Shown here piece after piece: positions 9,197 through 16,715 of a stretch of DNA of 33,247 bases; within the stretch, counting starts at the first letter, position 1, and every line of letters starts with the position of its first letter. The notes under the pieces were generated by a model, which saw nothing but the letters and a program-made list of their open reading frames with translations, was not told where the DNA came from and ran no database searches. Both the position numbers and the translations under genes were made by a program. Source of the stretch: Planctomycetota bacterium (GTDB lineage Bacteria > Planctomycetota > PUPC01 > DSUN01); assembly GCA_016872855.1 (NCBI GenBank), contig VGYV01000005.1:1-33247 (forward strand), in the 5' to 3' direction.

Positions 9197-9823
9197 TCAG
9201 CGGAGCTTGACGGCGATGGTCATGCCGTCCTTCTTCGCGTCCGAGGCGCGCACGGTGACCGTTTCGTAGTTCGGGCTGGTGGCCAGGTAGTCGAGGAAGT
9301 CGCGCATCGCGCCCGCCGACTGAATGGTGTTGTCGGCGACGACGACGGCGCCGGCCTTGAGCTTCGGCTCGATGGCTTTCAGGTACTTGAAGTAATCGTT
9401 CTTCGCGGCATCAATGAAGACGAAGTCGAACTGCCCTTCGAGCATGGGCAGCACCTTTAGCGCGTCGCCCGTCACGCACGCGACGCTCTTCTCCAGCCCC
9501 ATCCTCCGGATGTTCTCGCGGCAGCGGTCGGCGGTCGCGGGGTCAATCTCGATGGTAGTGAGGTGGCCGCCGGTGCGCTCGAAGGCGATGCCCATGTTGC
9601 AGGCGCCGAAGCCGACGTAGGAGCCGACCTCGACGCCACGCTGCGCCTTGCGCGTCTCGACCAGGATGCGCAGCAGCATCGCGTCCTCGGGCGTCGTGCT
9701 CAGGATGCTTTTCGGGAAGCTGGCGAGAATCTCGCGCCGCGCCGCTTCGCTCGGCCGCTCCCCCTCCCCGCCGAGCGACACCACGGCGACCCACGCCGTC
9801 ACCACGAGAGTCGTTCCACCCAT
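9197..9823 (-). CDS. class I O-methyltransferase with N-terminal export signal
   Basis: A 208-residue SAM-dependent methyltransferase of the caffeoyl-CoA/catechol type. The SAM loop is VEVGSYVGFGACNMG, IEIDP binds the ribose, and FVFIDAAKNDYFKYL and VADNT match the metal-binding residues of that family. The first 20 residues are hydrophobic (MGGTTLVVTAWVAVVSLGG), suggesting a secreted or membrane-anchored form, which is unusual because SAM is cytoplasmic. AGGAG lies about 9 bases before the ATG. The substrate is unknown. It precedes the sulfatase in the same direction with an 87-base gap, so co-transcription is possible. Confidence 0.85.
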   Translation of the reverse strand: MGGTTLVVTAWVAVVSLGGEGERPSEAARREILASFPKSILSTTPEDAMLLRILVETRKAQRGVEVGSYVGFGACNMGIAFERTGGHLTTIEIDPATADRCRENIRRMGLEKSVACVTGDALKVLPMLEGQFDFVFIDAAKNDYFKYLKAIEPKLKAGAVVVADNTIQSAGAMRDFLDYLATSPNYETVTVRASDAKKDGMTIAVKLR

Positions 9824-9854
9824 CGGTTGGCTCTCCTTTGTAGAGGGTCACCTC

Positions 9855-9883
9855 ATCGTAGCGCAGCGGCTGCGCACTTGCAA
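9855..9883 (-). promoter_or_regulatory. probable promoter of the O-methyltransferase gene
   Basis: Minus-strand TTGCAA (9883-9878) and TACGAT (9860-9855) with 17-base spacing, about 30 bases before the ATG. Confidence 0.5.
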
Positions 9884-9909
9884 TCCGGCCAAGGTGGGGC
9901 CATAATCAT

Positions 9910-10044
9910 GAATGGCGTGAAGATAAGGGCGCTGCGGGGCTCAGGAGAGAAGATGAAGACTGCCTAAAGGCAGGACTCCCAACAGGTTGCCAACTCGTTC
10001 GGAGTCCTGCCTTCAGGCAGAATGCCCTTATCTTCACGCCATTC
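9910..10044. repeat. nested inverted-repeat element, copy 1
   Basis: Outer arms 9910-9930 and 10024-10044 are a perfect 21-bp inverted repeat. Inside lies a second pair (9960-9979 with 10001-10020, 19 of 20 matching) whose sequence CTGCC..AAGGCAGGACTCC recurs in copy 2 at 13.2 kb. The outer arms are private to this copy. GCCATAAT(C/G)ATG occurs once just before (9899) and once just after (10045) as a near-direct repeat. The element sits immediately upstream of the di-haem propeller gene. Confidence 0.9.
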
Positions 10045-10092
10045 GCCATAATGATGGCATCGGACGCTTCGTGTCGTCAAGGAGAGCGAGAG

Positions 10093-13000
10093 ATGGGCAC
10101 GGCTTCCCGCCTGGTTGCTCTCGTACCCAGCATCGTCGCGTTGCTTGCCTGGCCCGGGTCGGGCGCGGAGCCGGCCAACACGATGCAGCCGCTCGTCGAA
10201 GCCGACTGGATCGCTCAGTCCGCTCGCTTTGCCCCCGCCTCCGCCCGATCCGCACAGCCGGGGCCTGCCCTGAGCAAAGCCGAAGGGGCGGCTGTGCCAC
10301 ACGCGGCCGCTGTGACCACCCAGCAGGATGCGAGCGGCGGCGTGGACGGCGTGAAGAACGGCCGCTGGGGCTTCCACACGGCTAGCGGTGAGACCGACCC
10401 GTGGTGGCAGGTAGACCTGGGCGAGGTGGTGAAGCTCGACCGCGTGGTCGTCTTCAACCGCACCGACCGCAACACGGCCGCCCGGACCCGCAACATCCGC
10501 CTCCTCGTGGCCGACAAGCCGTCGCCAGATGCCAAAGACCTCCAGGTGGTCTACCAGCACGACGGCACGGCGTTCGGCGGCGTCAAGGAGGGCAAACCGC
10601 TCGTCATCGCCCTCAAGGACAAGGGGGCAGCCGCGCGCGTCGTCCGCCTCGACATCGTCGGCCGCCTCTCATTCGCCCTCGACGAAATCGAGGTCTACCC
10701 CGCGGACGCGCCTGACAAGAACATCGCCCTCAAGAAGCCTGCCGACCAGAAGAGCGTGGGCATCTACTCCTATCCCGGCACCCTGCCCGAGGGGCAGGAC
10801 ACGGCGACTGTGCCAGCCGCACCGCAGGCCGCGGCCAGCGCCGCGGCATTCTCCATCGCACACATCCGCGACGAGGTCGAGCGGGCCAAGCGGCTCGCCA
10901 CGCGCTTCGCTGCTTCGCAGGCTGGGCTTGCCAAGCTCGACGAGCGGCTCGCGGCGCTGGAAAAGGTGGGCAACGCGCCCGATGCGGCGCGCCGCGAGCT
11001 GTACCTCGAGGTTCGTCGCGCCAAGCGCGCCATCGCCTTCGCCAACCCGCTGCTGGACTTCGACAAGCTGCTGTTCATCAAGCGCCACGACGCCGCCGGC
11101 GTGTTCCACATGTGCGACCAGTTCTATGGCTGTAATGCGCGGCCGGGCGGCGGACTCTTCGTGCTGCACGACCCGTTCGGCGGCAGCCCGAGGCTCGTCA
11201 ACCTGCTCGAGAACGCCACAGTCGGGAAGGGCCGCCTCGCCGGCCAGAAGCTCGAAGGCGGCGCCTTCCTCTCGCCCGAGCTTTCCTTCGACGGCAAGAC
11301 CCTCCTCTTCGCCTACTCCCAGGCCACGGCCTTCGCCAAGTCGGGCGGCAAGGAAACCTATCTCTGGGGGCCGGAGATCAGCTACCACATCTTCCGCTGC
11401 AACAGCGACGGCAGCGGCCTTGTGCAACTCACGGACGGCTCGCCAGACGATTTCGACCCCTGCTTCCTCCCCAGCGGCCGCGTGGCCTTCGTCTCCGAGC
11501 GCCGCGGCGGATACCTCCGCTGCGGACGCCACTGCCCCGTCTACACCATCTTCTCGATGGAGGCGGACGGCTCGGATATTCAGCCCCTCTCCTACCACGA
11601 AACTCACGAGTGGCACCCCAGCGTGACCAACGACGGCATGCTCGTCTACAGCCGCTGGGACTACGTGGACCGCGACACGAACATCGCCCACCACATCTGG
11701 CTGTCGTATCCCGACGGGCGCGACCCCCGGGCCTTCCACGGCAACTACCCCGTCCGCCGCGAGGGGCGGCCATGGATGGAGATGAACATCCGGGCCGTGC
11801 CAAACTCCCACAAGTTCGTCGCCGTCACCGGCGCCCACCACGGCCACGCCTACGGCTCGCTCGTCCTCATTGACCACCGCCTGCCCGACGACGGGGCGAT
11901 GAGCCAGCTCGAACGCCTCACCCCCGACTGCCCGTTCCCCGAATCCGAGGGACGCCCCATCGCCCGATACATGCAATACGCCACCCCCTGGCCCCTGAGC
12001 GAGGACGACTACCTGGCCGTCTACGACGCCGACGCGAAGAACCGCGGCATCTACTGGCTCGACCGCTTCGGCAACAAGGAACTCATCTACCGCGACCCCG
12101 CGATCTCCTGCTCCGACCCCATCCCCCTCCGCCCGCGGCCAACTCCCCCCCTCATCCCCGACCCGACGACCCAGACCGCCCGCACCCGTGTCGCCCAGCG
12201 GCCTTCCTCTTCTCCCTCTCCCTCGGGGAGAGGGTGGGGTGAGGGTGCTGTGAACGCCCGGCCCGCCACCATCGCCGTGATGAACGTCTACGACAGCGAC
12301 TTTGCTTGGCCCGCTGACACTAAGGTCACAGCCCTCCGCATCATCCAGCTCCTTCCCAAGTCCACGGCCCCGCCTAACGTCCCTCGCATTGGCGTCGCCC
12401 AGCAGACCAATGCCCGCGCCGTCCTCGGCACCGTGCCGGTCGAGGCCGACGGCTCCGCCTTCTTCGAGGCCCCCGTGGGCAAGCCCATTTACTTCCAGGC
12501 CCTCGACGAGCGCGGCCTCGCCATTCAGTCCATGCGCTCAGTCACCTACGTCCACCCCGGCGAACGCCTCACATGCCAGGGCTGCCACGAACGCAAGAGC
12601 GCCACCAACCCTGTGGGCGGGGCGTCTCTGCCCCGCGTTGCCCTGGCGCTTCGCCGCGCCCCCTCACCCATCACGCCCGACGTCGAGGGCTCCAACCCCT
12701 TCAACTACCCGCGCCTGGTCCAGCCCGCCCTCGACCGCGCCTGCGTCGCCTGCCACAAGGAGAAGAAGGCCATCGCCCTCGACGGCGCCGTCGCCGGCCA
12801 GTTCACACAATCCTACAACGCCCTTGCCGCCAAGTATGGCTTCTACTTCCACGTCACGAACGGCTCGTTCAACGGCGGCGTCCACGGCGGCTCCCGCAGC
12901 ATTGCCGGGCAGTTCGGCGCGAAGGCCGCGCCCCTGATGAAGTACCTCACCGAGGCCCACCACGGCACCAAGCTCTCACCCGAGGACTTCCACCGCATCA

Positions 13001-13095
13001 CGCTCTGGCTCGACTGCAACAGCGAGTTCCTCGGCGCCTACGAGGACGCCCCGGCCCAGGCCCTGGGCCGCCCCGTCCGCCCGGCGCTCGAGTAG
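10093..13095 (+). CDS. secreted di-haem beta-propeller protein (hydrazine synthase alpha-like/TolB type)
   Basis: A 1000-residue protein. A signal peptide (MGTASRLVALVPSIVALLAW) is followed by an F5/8 type C-like module (~75-205, WWQVDLGEVVKLDRVVVFNR), a helical linker, a propeller with SPELSFDGKT, DFDPCFLPSGRVAFVSERRG and DGMLVYSRWDYV repeats (~330-690), and a C-terminal region with two CXXCH haem motifs, CQGCH (828-832) and CVACH (884-888). This architecture matches secreted planctomycete relatives of the hydrazine synthase alpha subunit. A role in hydrazine formation is not implied; electron transfer or substrate binding in the periplasm is an inference. AGGAG precedes the ATG. Three palindromes inside the frame (10252-10297, 12214-12234, 12617-12636) add low-complexity segments between conserved blocks. 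Confidence 0.85.
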   Translation: MGTASRLVALVPSIVALLAWPGSGAEPANTMQPLVEADWIAQSARFAPASARSAQPGPALSKAEGAAVPHAAAVTTQQDASGGVDGVKNGRWGFHTASGETDPWWQVDLGEVVKLDRVVVFNRTDRNTAARTRNIRLLVADKPSPDAKDLQVVYQHDGTAFGGVKEGKPLVIALKDKGAAARVVRLDIVGRLSFALDEIEVYPADAPDKNIALKKPADQKSVGIYSYPGTLPEGQDTATVPAAPQAAASAAAFSIAHIRDEVERAKRLATRFAASQAGLAKLDERLAALEKVGNAPDAARRELYLEVRRAKRAIAFANPLLDFDKLLFIKRHDAAGVFHMCDQFYGCNARPGGGLFVLHDPFGGSPRLVNLLENATVGKGRLAGQKLEGGAFLSPELSFDGKTLLFAYSQATAFAKSGGKETYLWGPEISYHIFRCNSDGSGLVQLTDGSPDDFDPCFLPSGRVAFVSERRGGYLRCGRHCPVYTIFSMEADGSDIQPLSYHETHEWHPSVTNDGMLVYSRWDYVDRDTNIAHHIWLSYPDGRDPRAFHGNYPVRREGRPWMEMNIRAVPNSHKFVAVTGAHHGHAYGSLVLIDHRLPDDGAMSQLERLTPDCPFPESEGRPIARYMQYATPWPLSEDDYLAVYDADAKNRGIYWLDRFGNKELIYRDPAISCSDPIPLRPRPTPPLIPDPTTQTARTRVAQRPSSSPSPSGRGWGEGAVNARPATIAVMNVYDSDFAWPADTKVTALRIIQLLPKSTAPPNVPRIGVAQQTNARAVLGTVPVEADGSAFFEAPVGKPIYFQALDERGLAIQSMRSVTYVHPGERLTCQGCHERKSATNPVGGASLPRVALALRRAPSPITPDVEGSNPFNYPRLVQPALDRACVACHKEKKAIALDGAVAGQFTQSYNALAAKYGFYFHVTNGSFNGGVHGGSRSIAGQFGAKAAPLMKYLTEAHHGTKLSPEDFHRITLWLDCNSEFLGAYEDAPAQALGRPVRPALE
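10252..10297. repeat. intragenic palindrome 1 of the propeller gene
   Basis: Arms GCACAGCCG (10252-10260) and CGGCTGTGC (10289-10297) flank a CCTGAGCAAAGCCGAAGG core. That core resembles a dispersed repeat commonly seen in environmental bacterial genomes. It encodes the ALSKAEG segment between the signal peptide and the first module. Confidence 0.7.
12214..12234. repeat. intragenic palindrome 2 of the propeller gene
   Basis: CCCTCTCCC, a 3-base loop and GGGAGAGGG, followed by TGGGGTGAGGG. This is the form of a widespread REP-like element. It encodes SPSPSGRGWGEG between two conserved propeller blocks. Confidence 0.75.
12617..12636. repeat. intragenic palindrome 3 of the propeller gene
   Basis: GCGGGGC and GCCCCGC around a 6-base loop encode part of NPVGGASLPR, between the first haem motif and the ALALRRAPS block. 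Confidence 0.55.
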
Positions 13096-13133
13096 TGCTC
13101 TGATGCCCTGAGGCTTGACAATGCTGCTAAACC

Positions 13134-13288
13134 CTACGTAGTTTCTGTTGCGGAAAGCCAAGACTGCCTGAAGGCAGGACTCCAAACGAGGAACGAACGC
13201 GTTCGGAGTCCTGGCTTCAGCCAGTCTTTGGCTTCCGAGCACGGCCCGAGTTCGGCGAATTCGGCTTTCCGCAACAGAAACTACGTAG
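13134..13288. repeat. nested inverted-repeat element, copy 2
   Basis: Outer arms 13134-13159 and 13263-13288 form a perfect 26-bp inverted repeat. The inner pair (13160-13183 with 13205-13228, 22 of 24 matching) has the same core as copy 1 at 9.9 kb. The outer arms differ completely between the copies. It begins 38 bases after the propeller gene stop and may also terminate transcription. The rest of the 13096-13453 gap shows no gene. Confidence 0.9.
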
Positions 13289-13453
13289 AATGCCATGAAA
13301 GGAGGATGAAAGGACGCAGCCAGCATCCTGGAGAGCGCGAGGACCATCTATGCTGGATGACGCCGCGATTGCTCAGCGAACTCGGACACCTCGCGCCGTC
13401 GCCCGATTCCCCGGCAGGAGGTGCTGGCGCCGCCGACCCGTAGGACGCGCGCC

Positions 13454-13756
13454 TCACGGACACGTCTCCGCGTTCTTCCGGTAGGCGTACACGTAGTCGG
13501 CCTCGGACTCTCCGCCATCCGCCCAGCCGTCCGTGCCGACCACGCGGACGAAGTGGTCCTTTACGTCGTGGGCGACGGCGGGCGAGGCGGCGCGCTTGAA
13601 CATCCACCAGCCGCCCTCCCGCGCCACGCGATGCTCGTCGAAGAGCCGCCTGCGCGGGTGCCGACTCGTCCCGACGTACCAGGCCGGCGCCACGCCGCCT
13701 GCCCGGGCCATGTAGTCCCCTATCGCCTTCTTGAGTTCTTCCTCGCTAACCGACAT
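13454..13756 (-). CDS. small GIY-YIG-like conserved protein
   Basis: A 100-residue protein starting MSVSEEELKKAIGDYM. The segment AWYVGTSRHPRRRLFDEH (about 25-42) resembles the WYVG...R...H spacing of short GIY-YIG-like proteins, followed by WWMFKRA and a C-terminal FVRVVGTDGW...ADYVYAYRK. The catalytic layout of true GIY-YIG nucleases is not complete enough to claim DNA cleavage. The frame is open further upstream, but that part is repeat-rich and unlike protein; the start at 13756 has a GGAG ahead. It stands alone, with no clear operon partner. Confidence 0.7.
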   Translation of the reverse strand: MSVSEEELKKAIGDYMARAGGVAPAWYVGTSRHPRRRLFDEHRVAREGGWWMFKRAASPAVAHDVKDHFVRVVGTDGWADGGESEADYVYAYRKNAETCP

Positions 13757-13975
13757 CTCGCCTGCTCCGTGGGCAGGACGCAGCGCCGCCGCGCCGACGC
13801 ATCCGCCGGGCCACTCTCCCAACCCCGCCGTATCCTGAGCATCCCTCCCTGGATACCCCCACGCCACACCCCAAGTATATCCCGTTCCGGCCCCCTCCGC
13901 AAGTCCCGCGGCTGGCGCGGCGGCTACCCGGGTTCGTTGGTCGAGACAATCGGGACAATCGAGATAGTGGCTATC

Positions 13976-14242
13976 GCCCCCATTGTTGGGGGCCGAACAC
14001 GCTCCGGGACCCCCAACAATGGGGCCCGCGCGACACCTCGCGGCGGGGGCGTGGCGACGTAAGATATTGATATTGCGACACATGGGACGCCGGCGGCGCC
14101 TCCGCCGCGAGCGGCCCGAAGAGCGATGGGCGTGTGCGCGCGCAGGCGCAACAATGGGTGGAACGGCTTGGAACGCGGTTATTGGGCGATCTGCCATTGT
14201 TGAGGGCCTGTTTCGGGGCCGCAACAATGGCGCCAACAATGG
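13976..14242. repeat. cluster of six CAACAATGG/CCATTGTTG copies
   Basis: The 9-mer occurs at 14014, 14149, 14222 and 14234 as CAACAATGG and at 13980 and 14194 as CCATTGTTG, six times in 263 bases. The first two form a perfect 15-bp inverted repeat (13978-13992 with 14010-14024). The 518-base gap 13757-14274 otherwise contains no convincing gene. Confidence 0.8.
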
Positions 14243-14274
14243 AGAGGGGGCGGTGCGGGCCTTGCGGGACGCCA

Positions 14275-15390
14275 TCAGCCCGGCGGCGCCCCGCCCCCCT
14301 CGAGCACCGTGCGAACCATCCGCTCGTAGTTGGCGTGCATAACCTCAGTGCAGACGGGCGCATACGGCGATGCAGTGGGGGCCACGATGAGAGCCGTCGG
14401 CCCCGCGTCGCGGAGCAGCGCCAGCACCTGCCGCGCGATCTCGGCGGGCGGGAGGGTGAACAGGTCGCCCACCTGGATGTTCCCCTCGATGCACACCTTG
14501 CCGCCCAGGACCGCCTTGGCCTCGGCCGCCGTCACGTTCCCCATCGGGGGCGCCTCGACAGGATGCAGCACATTCGCCCCCGCCTCGACGAAGCCCTCGA
14601 GCAACCCCTTCAGCGAGCCGTGGCAGTGGACGTGGACCAGGCCGCCCGCGTCGCGCACCCGTCCGAAGAGCCGCTTGTCGTAGCGGACGTTGAAGTCCCA
14701 GAAATCGCGCGGCCCGTGAAGCGGCGGGGCGATGTACTCCTGGCCCGAGACGGCGAAATACGGCCCCACGCCGCGCGCGAGAAGCCAGTCAATCATGCGA
14801 AGGGTGCGCTGGGTGACGTGCTCGAGCAGCTCGTGGATGAGGCTGCGGTCCTCGATGCTCAGGAGGGCGAACGGCTCGGAGCCGAACAGCTCGGCCACAT
14901 GGCCGCCGGGGTTCATCTCGCGCAGGTGCGCCTCCACGATGCCGCGCTCGCCAACCTCGCCGCGGAGGGCGAAGAAGCCCCCCGCATCGCCCACCGCCTC
15001 GGGCTCGGGCAGGGACATGTACTTGAGCGCGTCGTCACGGCCGGCGAGCCAGTGCTTGCGGGTCATCCCCGGCTGGCCCTTGCGGCCGACCAACCGCTGA
15101 TGGGTCAGCTCGCCGCGAGGCGTAGGCATCACGGTGGTCACGAGGTCGAAGTCGCCGTCGTACGGCTCGACGCGCTGCGTGGTCGGCGGAGCGGCGAAGA
15201 CGCTCGAGGCGCTCCACGCCCACTTGAGGTCGCAGGTCTCGCACACCAGCTTGCGCAGCGGAGCGTACGACTCGTGCGGCGGCCTGGCGTCGGACACGCC
15301 GCGCACGAAGACCGGCACACGGTCCACCGGCTGGCAGCGGTAGGCGGCGTCCAGCCTCTCACGCGATGTTATGGCCGCCCCCTGGGGCAT
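14275..15390 (-). CDS. uroporphyrinogen decarboxylase (URO-D) family protein
   Basis: A 371-residue TIM-barrel protein of the URO-D/MtaA superfamily. It starts TSRERLDAAYRCQPVDRVPVF, the usual opening of this family. The metal-binding region is LVHVHCHGSLKGLLEGF and EAGANVLHPVEAPPMGN, and APVCTEVMHANYERMV near the C-terminus supplies a further cysteine. Histidine and cysteine ligands suggest a zinc-dependent methyltransferase of the MtaA kind rather than haem synthesis, but no corrinoid protein is nearby, so the substrate is unknown. AAGGAG precedes the ATG at 15390; an in-frame upstream start at 15438 lies within the promoter and is rejected. Confidence 0.85.
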   Translation of the reverse strand: MPQGAAITSRERLDAAYRCQPVDRVPVFVRGVSDARPPHESYAPLRKLVCETCDLKWAWSASSVFAAPPTTQRVEPYDGDFDLVTTVMPTPRGELTHQRLVGRKGQPGMTRKHWLAGRDDALKYMSLPEPEAVGDAGGFFALRGEVGERGIVEAHLREMNPGGHVAELFGSEPFALLSIEDRSLIHELLEHVTQRTLRMIDWLLARGVGPYFAVSGQEYIAPPLHGPRDFWDFNVRYDKRLFGRVRDAGGLVHVHCHGSLKGLLEGFVEAGANVLHPVEAPPMGNVTAAEAKAVLGGKVCIEGNIQVGDLFTLPPAEIARQVLALLRDAGPTALIVAPTASPYAPVCTEVMHANYERMVRTVLEGGGAPPG

Positions 15391-15409
15391 GGCGTTCTCC
15401 TTGCGGGGC

Positions 15410-15438
15410 ACTCTATCACACGGGGCGTGAGCGGTCAA
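15410..15438 (-). promoter_or_regulatory. promoter of the URO-D family gene
   Basis: Minus-strand TTGACC (15438-15433) and TAGAGT (15415-15410) with 17-base spacing, about 20 bases before the ATG at 15390. Confidence 0.65.
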
Positions 15439-15450
15439 CAGGGGATGCGT

Positions 15451-15527
15451 GACGCGTGACCCGTGACGCGTGACAAGGAGGATGTGCCCGTCGTTACCCT
15501 CTTCTCACGCATCACGGGTCACGCGTC
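15451..15527. repeat. 23-bp inverted repeat of CGTGAC units
   Basis: Arms 15451-15473 and 15505-15527 match at 22 of 23 positions, with a 31-base loop. The left arm is itself built of repeated GCGTGAC units. It lies between the URO-D promoter and the tRNA promoter. Confidence 0.8.
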
Positions 15528-15551
15528 CTGCTCCGCCTCGAGCGGATCGGT

Positions 15552-15579
15552 TTGCAAATTGGCCGGCGGAAGCTATAAT
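15552..15579 (+). promoter_or_regulatory. promoter of the tRNA-Pro gene
   Basis: TTGCAA (15552-15557) and a perfect TATAAT (15574-15579) with 16-base spacing, ending 18 bases before the mature tRNA. Confidence 0.75.
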
Positions 15580-15597
15580 AGAGTGTGCTTGATCGTT

Positions 15598-15676
15598 CGG
15601 GGTGTAGCTCAGCTTGGTTTAGAGCGCAGCGTTCGGGACGCTGAGGTCGGTGGTTCAAGTCCACTCACCCCGACCA
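15598..15676 (+). tRNA. tRNA-Pro(CGG)
   Basis: The acceptor stem CGGGGTG pairs with CACCCCG, the D-arm is GCTC...GAGC, the anticodon arm is CAGCG-TTCGGGA-CGCTG with anticodon CGG, and the T-loop is GTTCAAGTC. CCA is encoded at 15674-15676. The 79 bases fold into a complete cloverleaf, and the C1 with A73 discriminator suits proline. Confidence 0.96.
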
Positions 15677-15688
15677 GCCTGGACGAGA

Positions 15689-15720
15689 AGCCCTTCGGCG
15701 AGAACGCCGAAGGGCTTTCT
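15689..15720 (+). terminator. rho-independent terminator of tRNA-Pro
   Basis: A 12-bp stem AGCCCTTCGGCG / CGCCGAAGGGCT with an AGAA loop, followed by a T-rich TTCTCTTTG tail. Confidence 0.9.
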
Positions 15721-16213
15721 CTTTGTGGGGGCGAGAGTCACGCCGTCGGGGGGCAGTTCAAACAAGACCACGAGCTTTGGCGCGATCCTCTGGGTATTCC
15801 CCGTAAGTGACCTGCGAGCCAGCGCTTACGTAGGTTCAAACCGTCCAGTCAGGGTGCCTTCCCGCGCGATTGCCCTTGCTCACCATTGCCTTCGAGGGGC
15901 ACTCGGAACTCCACAGTGGTCTGTCTTCCGCAGGTTGTGACATAGCTCGGCAGACGCGTCACCTTCCGTGCCCACCGCCTCGTCGGTCCGGCTGTCGTGG
16001 ATGACGCTCGACTCTATCGTCTGCGGAGAGTGGGGACGGAGCACCGCTGTCCGCACGTGTGAACGTCGGTTGAAAAGCGCGGCAGGTGACGGGCGAAAAG
16101 CGTGGCGCCCGGCCTGTGGCCTGTAGACATCCCGCCTGCCGACGGGTGTCAAGTTCTCCTGCGCTTCGGTCTCGTTGGGTCTCGCCGTGGGTCGCTCCCG
16201 GAGCCGCCAATGC
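15721..16213. other. gap without recognisable gene
   Basis: About 490 bases between the tRNA terminator and the glycosidase fragment. Several short open frames exist on both strands, but none has a ribosome site or family-like sequence. Because it follows a tRNA, an old insertion scar is possible, but I see no attachment repeat. Confidence 0.4.
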
Positions 16214-16715
16214 TTACGGCAGGTGAAGCAGGCGGACCTCCGACACGTGGCCGGCCGGTTGAATCGCCCTGGCGACAATCCGCGCATGTCGCGCCTCGGT
16301 CAAGGGTACACGTGAGCCGTAGGTCTTGCCCTCATAGGTTGCGATGTCGAAAGTGTGGATGGCCAGCCCACTGTTGTGAGGTGAGTGCCGCATGTGCTCA
16401 CGATAGTACTTCTCGTTCTCGGCCGCGACCTTGTCGGGGTCTTCGGTGAACTTGCTGCGGTCGTAGGTCATCAAGCCGTTGCGCTCGTTCTCGATGTCCG
16501 AGATCTGGGTCCACACGTAGCCGCTGACACCCGGATCGGTGACAAACGGCGCGTATTTCCTGCAGGTGTTGAGGTACTTGGCGTACCCGTACTCGCCAAT
16601 CACGGCTGCCCTGTCCGCCTCCGGCTTGGGCGCCTTCAGCGAGCCGTAGCAGTGGAAATCTACGATGTGCCCCGCGCCGACATCGAAGGGGTTCTTCCCC
16701 TGGTTTGGCCCGCCG
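16214..16715 (-). pseudogene. C-terminal fragment of a GH2-like glycoside hydrolase
   Basis: In one minus-strand frame the sequence reads NQGKNPFDVGAGHIVDFHCYG, AAVIGEYGYAKYL, GYVWTQISDIENERNGLMTYD and VAAENEKYYREHM before ending at TAA (16216-16214). This is the end of the catalytic barrel of secreted GH2-type enzymes (the EYG motif is the nucleophile region), followed by a short tail. It has no start of its own: it is fused, out of frame, to the truncated propeller gene at a GC-rich junction around 16709-16728. It is therefore non-functional as written, or an assembly join. Confidence 0.7.

Noticed and set aside
10093-13095. Hydrazine synthase function (anammox)
   Set aside because: Only a distant alpha-subunit-like architecture is present, with no beta or gamma subunit or hydrazine dehydrogenase nearby; many non-anammox planctomycetes have such proteins.
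13976-14242. CRISPR array
   Set aside because: The repeated unit is only 9 bases, occurs in both orientations and has irregular spacing; no cas genes are nearby.
13757-14275. N-terminal extension of the small GIY-YIG-like protein by 173 residues
   Set aside because: The extension translates repeat-rich DNA with CAACAATGG copies and has no protein-like pattern; a good start lies at 13756.
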